From Paenibacillus mangrovi (GTDB lineage Bacteria; Bacillota; Bacilli; Paenibacillales; Paenibacillaceae), in NCBI RefSeq assembly GCF_022898935.1, contig NZ_JALIRP010000016.1:1-64000 (forward strand): 64,000 nt of DNA, given 5' to 3'. A program made the translations under genes and the position numbers. Within the stretch, counting starts at the first letter, position 1. Each line of letters opens with the position of its first letter. The notes under the pieces are model-generated. The model did no database searches. It saw nothing but the letters and a program-made list of their open reading frames with translations, and was not told the DNA's origin. Below, in pieces: positions 50,584 through 59,438 of this stretch.

Positions 50584-51474
50584 ATGATGCTTGAGCCGTA
50601 TTTCGAATCCAACCGCTCTGCTGCCGGATCGATCCATTTCCCATATGAGAGCATGATCCATTCCAGCAAGAAGGAACGCTGCATCGTGGGACCGCATTGG
50701 CATCTTTATATCGAAATCTTGTACTTCCTTTCAGGCAAAGCCAAGGTCTATCTGGGCGCGGAATGCCATATTCTCGGCAAAGGCGATCTGATCTTAATCC
50801 ATTCGCATGAGACACATTCCATCTATTCCATGGATGAGGAGGTCTCTTATATCGTGGTGAAGTTCGACCCCGAGGTTCTCTATTCTACTTCTCGTACGAT
50901 TCTCGAATCTAAATACATATTGCCTTTCACGCTCGCAGATTCCCGCGGACAGAGAGTTTTTACAGAACCTGAGATCAAAGACACCCCTATCCCCGCCCTT
51001 ATTCAGGAGATTTACGAAGAGTTCAGCTCCAAGGGCTTCGGGTTTGAGCTGGCTGTACGGACGCTGATCTGCCGGGTATTTTTATGGTTTCTGCGAAAAA
51101 CTCACCACCAACATTGGAGCTGGGAAGTGGCGCATTCGCTGAACGACAGCGATTACCAGATGCTACAGAAGGTGTTTGAGTACATCGATTATAACTACAT
51201 GAACGATATCAATGCCCAGACCGCGGCACGTTTGTGCAATATGAGCTACAGTTATTTTTCTAGGAGATTCAAAGCGATCATGGGAAAGACATTCACGAAT
51301 TACTTAAGCTATATCAGGATCACCGAGGCGGAAAAGCTGCTTCTTACGACGGATATGAGCATGACCGCTATTGCGCTTGAGGTAGGCTTTTCAAGTTCCA
51401 GCTACTTCATCCAGCAGTTTAGGCAGTATAAGAGCATATCCCCGCACCAGTTCCGTAAAAAAGGAAAAGCCTGA
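50584..51474 (+). CDS. AraC-family transcriptional regulator
   Basis: 296 aa from ATG 50584 behind GAGGTG. The N-terminal cupin sensor (GPHWHLYIEILYFLSGKAKV) is followed by a C-terminal AraC HTH pair (NAQTAARLCNMSYSYFSRRF and AIALEVGFSSSSYFIQQF, then SISPHQFRKKG). Divergent from the isomerase-dehydrogenase operon, so it is probably its sugar-responsive activator. Confidence 0.94.
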   Translation: MMLEPYFESNRSAAGSIHFPYESMIHSSKKERCIVGPHWHLYIEILYFLSGKAKVYLGAECHILGKGDLILIHSHETHSIYSMDEEVSYIVVKFDPEVLYSTSRTILESKYILPFTLADSRGQRVFTEPEIKDTPIPALIQEIYEEFSSKGFGFELAVRTLICRVFLWFLRKTHHQHWSWEVAHSLNDSDYQMLQKVFEYIDYNYMNDINAQTAARLCNMSYSYFSRRFKAIMGKTFTNYLSYIRITEAEKLLLTTDMSMTAIALEVGFSSSSYFIQQFRQYKSISPHQFRKKGKA

Positions 51475-51498
51475 AACGTGATGTAAGGTCATGTAAAT

Positions 51499-52116
51499 TT
51501 ATTTCATTAGTGTACGCACGATCGTCTGCAGTCCCTTCAGCATGGTATCATGCGACAACGAGGGGAGGCTTGGCTTCAAGGCAGCCATCTCTTCCGAAGC
51601 CGGAAAATGGACAAATCCTCCTGCGATCGGGAGATTGTGTATCCGTATGTAGTCCAGCAGCGCATACATCGTATTATTGCAGATGAAAGTACCGGCTGAG
51701 TAGGAAATGGAAGCCGGAATACCCTGTTCTTTCATGCTCTCGACCATTTCGCGGACAGGCAAACGGGTAAACAAACCGTCAGGACCTTCCGGATTCACAG
51801 CCTCGTTGTAAGGACGGTTTCCATTGTTATCCGCGACCGTCGATTCCTTCGGGACTTCTTTCAAATTGATGGCGATTTGCTCTGGTGTGATCGACGTCCG
51901 GCCGGATGCGAGTCCGCAGCAAACCACCGCATCCGGCCCAATCGATTCGATTGTTTGGATCAATTGGGCTGAGCATTCGTCAAAAACCACCGGAAGCAGC
52001 AGCGTATGGATCTCCGCTCCCTGGACAGGCTCCTTGCCTATGTCCCCAATCAACTTCTGAGTGGGATTGATCGTATCTCCGCCAAAGGGTTCAAATGCTG
52101 TAATCAGAATTCTCAA
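51499..52116 (-). CDS. pcp: Pyroglutamyl-peptidase I
   Basis: The proper start is TTG 52116 behind AGGAGGAATTAAC; the longer frame is an upstream artefact. 205 aa with E79 (TPEQIAINL), C146 (AGTFICNNTMY) and H170 (GGFVHFPASEEM), the family's catalytic triad. It removes N-terminal pyroglutamate from peptides, releasing 5-oxoproline. Last gene of an operon whose other members consume 5-oxoproline, so the set is a complete salvage route. Confidence 0.96.
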   Translation of the reverse strand: MRILITAFEPFGGDTINPTQKLIGDIGKEPVQGAEIHTLLLPVVFDECSAQLIQTIESIGPDAVVCCGLASGRTSITPEQIAINLKEVPKESTVADNNGNRPYNEAVNPEGPDGLFTRLPVREMVESMKEQGIPASISYSAGTFICNNTMYALLDYIRIHNLPIAGGFVHFPASEEMAALKPSLPSLSHDTMLKGLQTIVRTLMK

Positions 52117-52138
52117 GTTAATTCCTCCTGTTATGTCG

Positions 52139-52903
52139 TTAATAAGGTTGAAAAGCTCGAACGGATACCTGCTCCTGATAGAGCGCCGAACGCAGCATTT
52201 TGGCAAAGGATAGCGCATGTTCCCCATCCCCGTGAATGCATACTGTGTCCGCTTCGATCTCAATCTTTTTGCCGCCAAACGCAGTAACGGTTCCTTCCTT
52301 CACCATTTGCAGCACCTGCTTAACCGCTAGATCCGGCTCCTTAATCAATGCGTCCGGCATGCTTCTTGGAGTCAGTGTCCCGTCTTCCTGATAGGTCCGG
52401 TCGGCAAAGACTTCCGATGCTGTTTGCAGGCCCTTAGATCTGCCCGCTCTTATCATCTCGCTGCCCGCAAGCCCGAAAAGAATCAGGGATGGATCCACGG
52501 AATAGACAGCCTCTGCCAATGCATCTGCCAGCGGCTTCTCCACGGCTGCCATATTGTATAGCGCGCCATGCGCTTTGACATGACTCAAGACGCCGCCTTC
52601 CTGCTTGACGAAAGCCTGCAATGCTCCAATCTGATAGGTCACCATGTCAAAAACCTCTTCCGGCGACACCTCCATCCGGCGTCTCCCGAATCCGGCCAAA
52701 TCCGGAAGTCCCGGATGTGCCCCTATAGCCACACCTTTACTTATCGCCAAACGTACCGTTTTTCTCATGACAGAGGGATCTCCCGCATGGAAGCCGCATG
52801 CGATATTGGCAGACGTAATTTCATCCATCATATCTTTGTCGGCTCCGAGGACGTAGCGGCCAAAGCTTTCACCCATATCACAATTCAAATCAATCCGCAG
52901 CAT
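52139..52903 (-). CDS. pxpA: 5-oxoprolinase subunit A (LamB/YcsF family)
   Basis: 254 aa from ATG 52903 behind AAAGGAGG. MLRIDLNCDMGESFGRYVLG, then ANIACGFHAGDPSVM and GAHPGLPDLAGFGRR are signature segments. With PxpB and PxpC it hydrolyses 5-oxoproline to glutamate using ATP. The start overlaps the pxpC end by 14 bp. Confidence 0.96.
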   Translation of the reverse strand: MLRIDLNCDMGESFGRYVLGADKDMMDEITSANIACGFHAGDPSVMRKTVRLAISKGVAIGAHPGLPDLAGFGRRRMEVSPEEVFDMVTYQIGALQAFVKQEGGVLSHVKAHGALYNMAAVEKPLADALAEAVYSVDPSLILFGLAGSEMIRAGRSKGLQTASEVFADRTYQEDGTLTPRSMPDALIKEPDLAVKQVLQMVKEGTVTAFGGKKIEIEADTVCIHGDGEHALSFAKMLRSALYQEQVSVRAFQPY

Positions 52904-53897
52904 TGTTTTCCTCCTTTAATTTGGAGTCTATCATGGTTTTCAGCAGCCTCATTTGACGCGCCTGTTCAAAACAGAGCTGTTCCGACTCAGAGTGGGAAAT
53001 CTCCTGGAAACGGACGCGCCCTCCAGGCGGGAGCTGGGCAACCCGGGGCAGATCTACGGAAGCGACCTGCGCGATTTTCGGATAACCGCCAAGCGTTTGT
53101 CTGTCCGCCATCAGAACAATAGGCTGCCCGTCTGCAGGCACCTGCACGGTTCCCGCTGCTACACCTTCAGAAATATACTCACGCGGGCATTCCATTCCAA
53201 GAACGGGACCTGACAGTCTGTAACCCATCCGATCCGATTCCGGTTTAACTGAATATTCACTTTGGAAAAAGCGATCCCTGGCTTCCTGATGGAAATCTTC
53301 GAATTGGCGTCCGCGCGTGACCCGGATCACCTGAGAGCCTCCGTAAGTCATATGGGGAGCAGCCGACCATTTCACCGTTTGAAAAGGGGAATTCTCTGAC
53401 CGATCGGATAAACGTATATATGAAGAAGCGCTATGCTGTATATGTATTACATCCCCGGACTCCAGGGCTCGCCCGTTCAAACCGCCAATACCTGCCCGTA
53501 AATTGGTGCTGCGGCTGCCCATCACTTCGGGCACGTCGATTCCGCCGGAGACGGCCACATACGACCGGCATCCGGAAACCGGACGTTTAAATATCAGCTC
53601 ACTGCCCTGACGAAAGAATACAGGTCGCCACATCGGTACAGATAAACCGCCGCTTTCCGGAGCTAAGTCTGCCCCCGTTATGGAAACCAACGTATCGCTC
53701 AGGAACTTTACTGCAAAACCATACCAGGTGATTTCAAGCGCCGCCTCCTCGCCATTATTACCTACAAGCCAATTGGCCAAGCTGTAAGCATAACTGTCCA
53801 TAACCCCTGAGGTGCCGACACCGAATTTGCCGTATCCCCTTCTCCCTATGTCCTGAACTGTTGCTAGCAGCCCTCTTTTCAAAACCTCTAGACTCAT
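52890..53897 (-). CDS. pxpC: 5-oxoprolinase subunit C (biotin-dependent carboxyltransferase-like)
   Basis: 335 aa. LLATVQDIGRRGYGKFGVGT, then GAALEITWYGFAVKF-like strands, VAVSGGIDVPEVMGSRST and QPIVLMADRQTLGGYPKIA are typical of the AHS2 half. Starts in a 4-bp overlap with pxpB (ATGA). Together AHS1 and AHS2 form the ATP-dependent subunit pair. Confidence 0.96.
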   Translation of the reverse strand: MSLEVLKRGLLATVQDIGRRGYGKFGVGTSGVMDSYAYSLANWLVGNNGEEAALEITWYGFAVKFLSDTLVSITGADLAPESGGLSVPMWRPVFFRQGSELIFKRPVSGCRSYVAVSGGIDVPEVMGSRSTNLRAGIGGLNGRALESGDVIHIQHSASSYIRLSDRSENSPFQTVKWSAAPHMTYGGSQVIRVTRGRQFEDFHQEARDRFFQSEYSVKPESDRMGYRLSGPVLGMECPREYISEGVAAGTVQVPADGQPIVLMADRQTLGGYPKIAQVASVDLPRVAQLPPGGRVRFQEISHSESEQLCFEQARQMRLLKTMIDSKLKEENNAAD

Positions 53898-54607
53898 TCC
53901 CGTTCACCTGCAATCCTGTTATATTCGGCTGCGCTTATGGCTTTAAAGCGAATCAGCTGACCGCTTTCCAGCAGCACGGGCGGGTCCTGATCAGGCAGGA
54001 ATAAGGCAAGCGGCGTGCGGCCGATAATCTGCCATCCTCCCGGTGTTTGCAGCGGATATATACCCGTTTGTGTACCGGCAATGCCTACAGAACCTGCGGG
54101 TATGCTCAGTCTCGGAGTACTTTTTCTTGGCGCAGCGATGCTTTCCGGTACACCGCCGAGATAAGGAAACCCGGGTGCAAAACCAAGCGCATAAACCAAA
54201 AAATCCTGTCCTGTATGAATTCTGACGACATCCTCTTCACTCCGTCCGTTCACCTCGGCAACATAAGCCAGATCTGGACCGTGTAAACCGCCATAGCACA
54301 CCGGGATCAGAGCAACCCTACGTTTGGGGGATGGACGATTTGGTGCGTCCCGCAGCAGTTCTTCCACAATCGAACAAACATATTCAAAAACGGTCTCAAT
54401 TCCTTTCGGCCGTTCCAGCATCAGAAGATCATAATATAACGTTAACGTCGTAAAGGATGGGATACATTCCAAGAAACCCGGAAATGGGTGCCGTTCCAGG
54501 TGCGAAGCCGCTGCCTGAACCTCGGCATTAACTTCTTCCCCGATGCTCTCTCCGAATTGAATCAGCAAAGCCGAATCGCCCATCGCTGTCATTGTAAGCT
54601 GCTTCAT
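53894..54607 (-). CDS. pxpB: 5-oxoprolinase subunit B (AHS1 domain)
   Basis: ATG 54607 (MKQLTMTAMGDSALLIQFGE) follows GCGAGGC; the ATG six codons upstream has no site. About 237 aa with VCYGGLHGPDLAYVAEVN and YALGFAPGFPYLGGVPE, then GSVGIAGTQTGIYPLQTPGG, all AHS1/KipI landmarks. First gene of the operon pxpB-pxpC-pxpA-pcp. Confidence 0.95.
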   Translation of the reverse strand: MKQLTMTAMGDSALLIQFGESIGEEVNAEVQAAASHLERHPFPGFLECIPSFTTLTLYYDLLMLERPKGIETVFEYVCSIVEELLRDAPNRPSPKRRVALIPVCYGGLHGPDLAYVAEVNGRSEEDVVRIHTGQDFLVYALGFAPGFPYLGGVPESIAAPRKSTPRLSIPAGSVGIAGTQTGIYPLQTPGGWQIIGRTPLALFLPDQDPPVLLESGQLIRFKAISAAEYNRIAGERE

Positions 54608-54721
54608 ATCAGAGCCTCGCTTCATTAATGATTTCTTTTTCTATTTTAGAGTTGCTGCGCAGCAGATGGCAATCTTTTCGCATCATTTTCCGCTAATTGA
54701 ACCTAAGACATCAAAAAAAGA

Positions 54722-54735
54722 CTGCCACTCGGCAG
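54722..54735 (-). terminator. Terminator of the YitT gene
   Basis: Stem CTGCC/GGCAG with an ACTC loop, followed by TTTTTTTGATG on the minus strand. Confidence 0.75.
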
Positions 54736-54754
54736 CCTTTAATCACTATTCAAT

Positions 54755-55591
54755 TTATTTAGCTAAGTCAATAAATCCTTCTCCAAATACATCTCTTACA
54801 TCATGGATCGTAATAAATGCATCCTTGTCCACGGCTTTGACGATCTTTTTCAATGTCGATACTTCCTGTTTATTAATAACGACGTACAGCACTTCTTTCG
54901 GTGATTTCGTATAGTAGCCATAGCCGGGAAATACCGTCACGCCGCGTTCCATCGTATTGTTTATTTCCTGAGCGATATGATCGAATTCTTTGGAAATAAT
55001 CGTCACGGCTTTACGTGGGTTCAAACCTTCAATGATGAATTCCATCACCTTCGTTGCAACAAACAACATGACAATGGTCAGCATCAGGCTTTGGGCGCCA
55101 ATGATAAAGAACGACGAAAATACTACGATCAGATCAAAAAACAGCAGCGCATAGCTGATATTCCAATCCCAATACTTATGTGCAATTCTCGCCAAAATGA
55201 CACTCCCCGCGGTGGTACCGCCAGCACGGACGATCAGACCAATGCCCACACCGGCAAAAACCCCGCCGAAAATGGCATTCAGCAGCAGCTCATTCGAAGC
55301 TATGGTCCACCCTTCCGTTAAATGCAGGAACAGGGAATTGAATACAATGGCAATGATCGTATAAAAGGTCGTCTGCTTATCCAGGAACTTATAGCCTATG
55401 AGAAGCAGGATTGAGTTCAAGATCAGGTTGACGAGGCCGGGTGACCATTGGAAAAGATAATAAAGAATAATGGTAATGCCTGTGACGCCACCCTCCGACA
55501 AATCATTCGGAATCACAAACATGTTAACGTCCAGCGCGAAAATAAATGAACCGACAACAAGCAATAAGATATCTATAATTTTTCTGTTCAT
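54755..55591 (-). CDS. YitT-family membrane protein (DUF161 + DUF2179)
   Basis: 278 aa. Six hydrophobic segments (residues 5-175) precede the cytoplasmic DUF2179 domain (RGVTVFPGYGYYTKSPKEVL, ending ITIHDVRDVFGEGF). NDLSEGGVTGITIILYYL and RAGGTTAGSVILARI are family motifs. The function of YitT proteins is unknown. Monocistronic, with terminators on both sides. Confidence 0.94.
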   Translation of the reverse strand: MNRKIIDILLLVVGSFIFALDVNMFVIPNDLSEGGVTGITIILYYLFQWSPGLVNLILNSILLLIGYKFLDKQTTFYTIIAIVFNSLFLHLTEGWTIASNELLLNAIFGGVFAGVGIGLIVRAGGTTAGSVILARIAHKYWDWNISYALLFFDLIVVFSSFFIIGAQSLMLTIVMLFVATKVMEFIIEGLNPRKAVTIISKEFDHIAQEINNTMERGVTVFPGYGYYTKSPKEVLYVVINKQEVSTLKKIVKAVDKDAFITIHDVRDVFGEGFIDLAK

Positions 55592-55701
55592 AAGATGCCT
55601 ACCCCACAGTTGATCTACCTTATTAGAATGACATAACCTTTATATTTTATCCAGTTTGTCCAAGGTTCGTCAACATCAAGAGGCTAAAAATGGCAAAAAA
55701 A

Positions 55702-55720
55702 ATCCGCGTAATCCGCGGAT
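55702..55720 (-). terminator. Terminator of the L,D-transpeptidase gene
   Basis: Stem ATCCGCG/CGCGGAT, with TTTTTTTGCC following on the minus strand. Confidence 0.85.
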
Positions 55721-55765
55721 GATCATGATAAGGCCTATTATTTTAAGATTCGAAAGACGTTTTTC

Positions 55766-56656
55766 TTAATGTGTAGTAGTAATGGATACGGTATGGGAAG
55801 CGTTATCCCACTGAACAGTATAACCTGATAGCTCCGAGAAGTTTCTCAGCGGCAGCATCAAGGAATTATCACGAAATCTGGACGCTGTAATCTTAATGGT
55901 CTTGCCGTTAACAACTGCCTGATCCGACAATGCTTGATGAACAATGGTTCGGTCCCCAATCTTCAAGGTTGCTTTTTTCGATTGGTTGTTCCACAGCACC
56001 TCCCCACCCAATAATTCGACGCATGCTCGTAAAGGAATATAAATCCGGGAATCGTACAGGACGATATCACTACGCAATGCTGCTTCCTTGTTGTCGATCA
56101 ACAGCCTCCCCTCAAATTTCTGTTCGCCTACATGATAACCAGATTTTTGAGCGATCTCCTCAAATGAAAGCTTAGACGATGTAATAATGGCAGTGGTATG
56201 AAGTTGAATCTTATCGAACAGCCAATGAATATCATCGTTAAACATGCGGATACATCCGGCGCTGACATACTTCCCGATGGCATTTTTGTTGCTGTTTCCA
56301 TGGATTGCGTATGTCGTTCCTTTCGTTCCGTTTACATCCAGCCCGATCCAGCGGTCGCCGAGCGGATTTCTTGGATCGCCTCCCGGAATTTTTTCTTTGT
56401 AATACGGACGGTTTTTAATTTTATTAACAATTTCAAAGCTTCCCTCCGGCGTGAGTGATTGCGTTTTGCCAGTGGCTACGGGAAATACCTTGACCAGGGA
56501 ACCATTTTGGAAAAAAGCCAGTTTATTCGTTTTTTTATTGATGATAACGAGATCGTTGCCCGCACTATGTGTGTCCGCATGCACATACGCGGGGATGATC
56601 CAGCCCAATAGCATTATGATAAGCATTGCTACGAATGGGCGATGACGAGTACGCAG
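55766..56656 (-). CDS. L,D-transpeptidase (YkuD) with C-terminal stalk domain
   Basis: A signal peptide (FVAMLIIMLLGWIIPAYVHA) precedes the YkuD domain: GTTYAIHGNSNKNAIGKYVS and the catalytic Cys in SAGCIRMFNDDIHWLF. The C-terminal about 130 residues are a copper-amine-oxidase-like stalk (IYIPLRACVELLGGEVLW, LMLPLRNFSELSGYTVQW). The enzyme cross-links or modifies peptidoglycan outside the cell. The start is uncertain. A strong AAAGGAGG lies at about 56671, but the nearest ATG downstream is 29 bases away, and the ATG opening the frame at 56728 has no site. A CTG at 56656 would be correctly spaced. Confidence 0.85.
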   Translation of the reverse strand: MRTRHRPFVAMLIIMLLGWIIPAYVHADTHSAGNDLVIINKKTNKLAFFQNGSLVKVFPVATGKTQSLTPEGSFEIVNKIKNRPYYKEKIPGGDPRNPLGDRWIGLDVNGTKGTTYAIHGNSNKNAIGKYVSAGCIRMFNDDIHWLFDKIQLHTTAIITSSKLSFEEIAQKSGYHVGEQKFEGRLLIDNKEAALRSDIVLYDSRIYIPLRACVELLGGEVLWNNQSKKATLKIGDRTIVHQALSDQAVVNGKTIKITASRFRDNSLMLPLRNFSELSGYTVQWDNASHTVSITTTH

Positions 56657-56761
56657 CGTTGTGAGAACCTCCTTTCTGCATTGGATATTATCCAGTATAT
56701 GGGAGGCCCTCGGTGTCCTATCACTCATTCATTTGTGTTGTTGTGGAATGTTTCGATCATA

Positions 56762-58333
56762 TTACTGAACTGCTGGATTATCACCAATTCTTTGCACCGT
56801 TTCAGATGATTCGGTCGCTTCCGTATGAGCAGCATATTCCGCAGATGCATCCAGCTTCGACTTGCCCATGAACAAAGATGCTGCTAAAGCCAGCACAACG
56901 GGAAGCAGGGCCCAAGCGAAAGTTTGCGCGATAGAGGATGACAATGCACCTGAAATGCTCGTCAAAACCTCTTCAGGAATGGTTGAACGTGCCTGCTCAG
57001 TTAAAAGCACATGTGGATCATTCATTTGAAAAGCCTCCGGTACGGATGCTCCGCCGCTAAATAGTTCGTTCATCCGGCTGGAAAATGCGTGATTTTGGAT
57101 CATACCGAACATCGTAATGCCAAGGGTCATGCCAAGTGACCGCAAAAAGTTAAATGTTGAGCTCGCCGTTCCCCGCTGCCGGTAGGATAATCCATGAATG
57201 CAAGCATTCCCGAGTACCGAAAAGGAAGCACCAATGCCGAGCCCGACCAGAACCATAAACAATGTAACTACCAAACGGGAAGAATCATGATTGAGCGTGG
57301 TTAACAGCAAGACTCCAACCGTTAATAACAGCAGAGAACTGCTCATAATGGACCGGTATGAATACCGGGTCATCAGACTGCCGCCAAGCGTTGCGGTTAT
57401 AACGGATGAGACCATCATCGGCAGCAGTACCATGCCCGAGTTGGTCGCTGATCCGCCCAGGACGCCCTGGATAAAGATCGGAATGTACACGGAAGCCGCG
57501 ATAAATGCTGCACCGCTGAAAAAGCCAATAACGACGCTGGATGTATAGACTCTATTTTTGAATAACCTGAATGTAATGATCGGCTCCTTCGCTTTCGTCT
57601 CCAGGTATAGAAATGCCATTGTCAGGAACACAAAACCTCCGAGCAAGCAGAGAATTGGGGTCGAGCTCCATGTCAGCTGTTTGCCACCCATCTCCAACGC
57701 GAACATTAAACATACGACGGCACCTAACAGGGTTATGGCTCCTGCCCAGTCAATTGGCTGCTTGGAGTGCTCATGCGACTCTTTGTAACAAGCTGCAATC
57801 ATACATAAAGCGATAAGTCCCAGCGGCAAATTAATGTAAAAGATCCACTGCCATGCAATATAGTCCGTAATATATGCTCCGAGCAATGGACCGAATATGC
57901 TGGAGATTCCGAATACGGCGCCAAACAACCCTCCAAGCTTGCCTCGCTTTTGAACCGGTACCGTATCAAACATGATGGTAAATGCAATGGGCACGAGCGC
58001 TCCACCGCCGATTCCTTGAATTGCCCGGTAGACAGCCAACTGTGTGATCGATTGTGCGGTACCGCATAACGCCGATCCAATCATAAACATGATGATCCCG
58101 AATATGAAAAATCTTTTTCTGCCATACATATCGGACAGCTTGCCGAAAATCGGCATCCCCGCCATTTCAGCAACCATATATGCCGAGGTGACCCAGACGA
58201 ATTTGTCCATTCCTCCGATTTCACCTACGATATTGCCCATGGCCGTAGCGACGATGGAATTGTCCATGGATGCCATCAGAATGCCCAATAACAGGGCAGC
58301 TATGACCATGGATAGCCTGCTTTGCTGCTTCAT
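56762..58333 (-). CDS. MFS transporter, DHA2 (EmrB/QacA) family
   Basis: 523 aa with about 14 membrane segments, from ATG 58333 behind GAGGAGCGAG. N-terminal MASMDNSIVATAMGNIVGEI and GKLSDMYGRKRFF (motif A) and RAIQGIGGGALVPIAFTIM (motif C-like) are typical. It exports drugs or other lipophilic compounds using the proton gradient. The WYL regulator at 58411 lies just upstream on the same strand and may control it. Confidence 0.94.
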   Translation of the reverse strand: MKQQSRLSMVIAALLLGILMASMDNSIVATAMGNIVGEIGGMDKFVWVTSAYMVAEMAGMPIFGKLSDMYGRKRFFIFGIIMFMIGSALCGTAQSITQLAVYRAIQGIGGGALVPIAFTIMFDTVPVQKRGKLGGLFGAVFGISSIFGPLLGAYITDYIAWQWIFYINLPLGLIALCMIAACYKESHEHSKQPIDWAGAITLLGAVVCLMFALEMGGKQLTWSSTPILCLLGGFVFLTMAFLYLETKAKEPIITFRLFKNRVYTSSVVIGFFSGAAFIAASVYIPIFIQGVLGGSATNSGMVLLPMMVSSVITATLGGSLMTRYSYRSIMSSSLLLLTVGVLLLTTLNHDSSRLVVTLFMVLVGLGIGASFSVLGNACIHGLSYRQRGTASSTFNFLRSLGMTLGITMFGMIQNHAFSSRMNELFSGGASVPEAFQMNDPHVLLTEQARSTIPEEVLTSISGALSSSIAQTFAWALLPVVLALAASLFMGKSKLDASAEYAAHTEATESSETVQRIGDNPAVQ

Positions 58334-58391
58334 TTACTTCTCGCTCCTCTTTTAGGTTTCCAAAGTTATTCCCTCCGATATATTAAAAAAA

Positions 58392-58419
58392 GAAGTATGA
58401 CAACGGATTGTCATACTTC
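58392..58419 (-). terminator. Terminator of the WYL regulator gene
   Basis: Stem GAAGTATGACAA/TTGTCATACTTC with a 4-nt loop, overlapping the stop codon and followed by TTTTTTTAATA on the minus strand. Confidence 0.9.
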
Positions 58420-59334
58420 CCGATATTTCTCGATCATATTTTGAAGCGTATCCTTTACCATCTTCCTCAGTTCCAGAGGCTCCACAACCTCCGCTCCATC
58501 TCCAAAACTGAGAAGAACAGGCATAAGCCACCGAATCCCGCCCATATCCTGATTCTCAAGATTAATTTCCAGTGACCCATCCTCGTTGAACCGCTTATCC
58601 ACGCCTACAAAAAAGTCCAGTGCCCTGGCCATGCAAGAAGGTGAAAACCTTAAAGTGATGGATGTATCCCCTTTTCCGGAATGCGTTTTCTCATTAAAGG
58701 TTTTTGCCGGCTTCGGTTCATGCTGATGCTGCAGAAAATGCTCCCCGGTGACGACAAGTGACATGATTCTTGGCAGCTTGAATTCCCGATATTCCTTTCG
58801 CAATCTGCAATATGCGTACAAGTACCATGAGTCGTATTTATATTGCAAATGAACCGGTTCTACAGACCGATTCACCCGTTCGCCCTTGGTGCTTACATAT
58901 TCAAATTGCAGCACAAACTGGTTTGCAATCGCGTCCTTGATCATCCGAAGATTCTCGTTATACGGTCGCCAGCTGCCGATATCGAGCGACATGGCTGGGT
59001 TTCGCGATTCTCTCTGAACGGTCTGGAGCTTATGTATCGTTTCTTCCGCTTTCTCATCCTCAAAAATGGTAGACATGCTCCTGAGGAGCGTGATAATGGA
59101 GTCCACATCATGGGAACCGAGAAGGCTTTTATCCATTTTGTATTCTTCCATAATGCCATAACCGCCGTTAACGCCATGATAAGAGACAACCGGAATCCCG
59201 GCAGCACAGATCGCTTCAATATCCCTGTAAATCGTACGCTGTGATACGTTGTATTTCTCAGCCAAGGCCGAAGCTGACAAAATCTCGTGATTCAGCAGCA
59301 TATAAATCATGGAGACAAGCCTTTCGAGCTTCAT
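58411..59334 (-). CDS. YafY-type HTH-WYL transcriptional regulator
   Basis: 307 aa from ATG 59334 behind GAAGGTGGG. The N-terminal winged HTH (SASALAEKYNVSQRTIYRDI) is followed by the WYL domain (VQLQYKYDSWYLYAYCRLRK, near residue 170). WYL domains sense nucleic-acid or nucleotide ligands. Located 77 bp upstream of the MFS gene and separated from it by a terminator, so it is its neighbour rather than cotranscribed. Confidence 0.93.
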   Translation of the reverse strand: MKLERLVSMIYMLLNHEILSASALAEKYNVSQRTIYRDIEAICAAGIPVVSYHGVNGGYGIMEEYKMDKSLLGSHDVDSIITLLRSMSTIFEDEKAEETIHKLQTVQRESRNPAMSLDIGSWRPYNENLRMIKDAIANQFVLQFEYVSTKGERVNRSVEPVHLQYKYDSWYLYAYCRLRKEYREFKLPRIMSLVVTGEHFLQHQHEPKPAKTFNEKTHSGKGDTSITLRFSPSCMARALDFFVGVDKRFNEDGSLEINLENQDMGGIRWLMPVLLSFGDGAEVVEPLELRKMVKDTLQNMIEKYREV

Positions 59335-59438
59335 GAATTCCCACCTTCATTATCTTCAGGTTGATAACAATGAGCCTGTACATTTCGATGATGTATCGCC
59401 CTGTACGGCTCCTTTTTACGCTTATATTAACTTTACAA

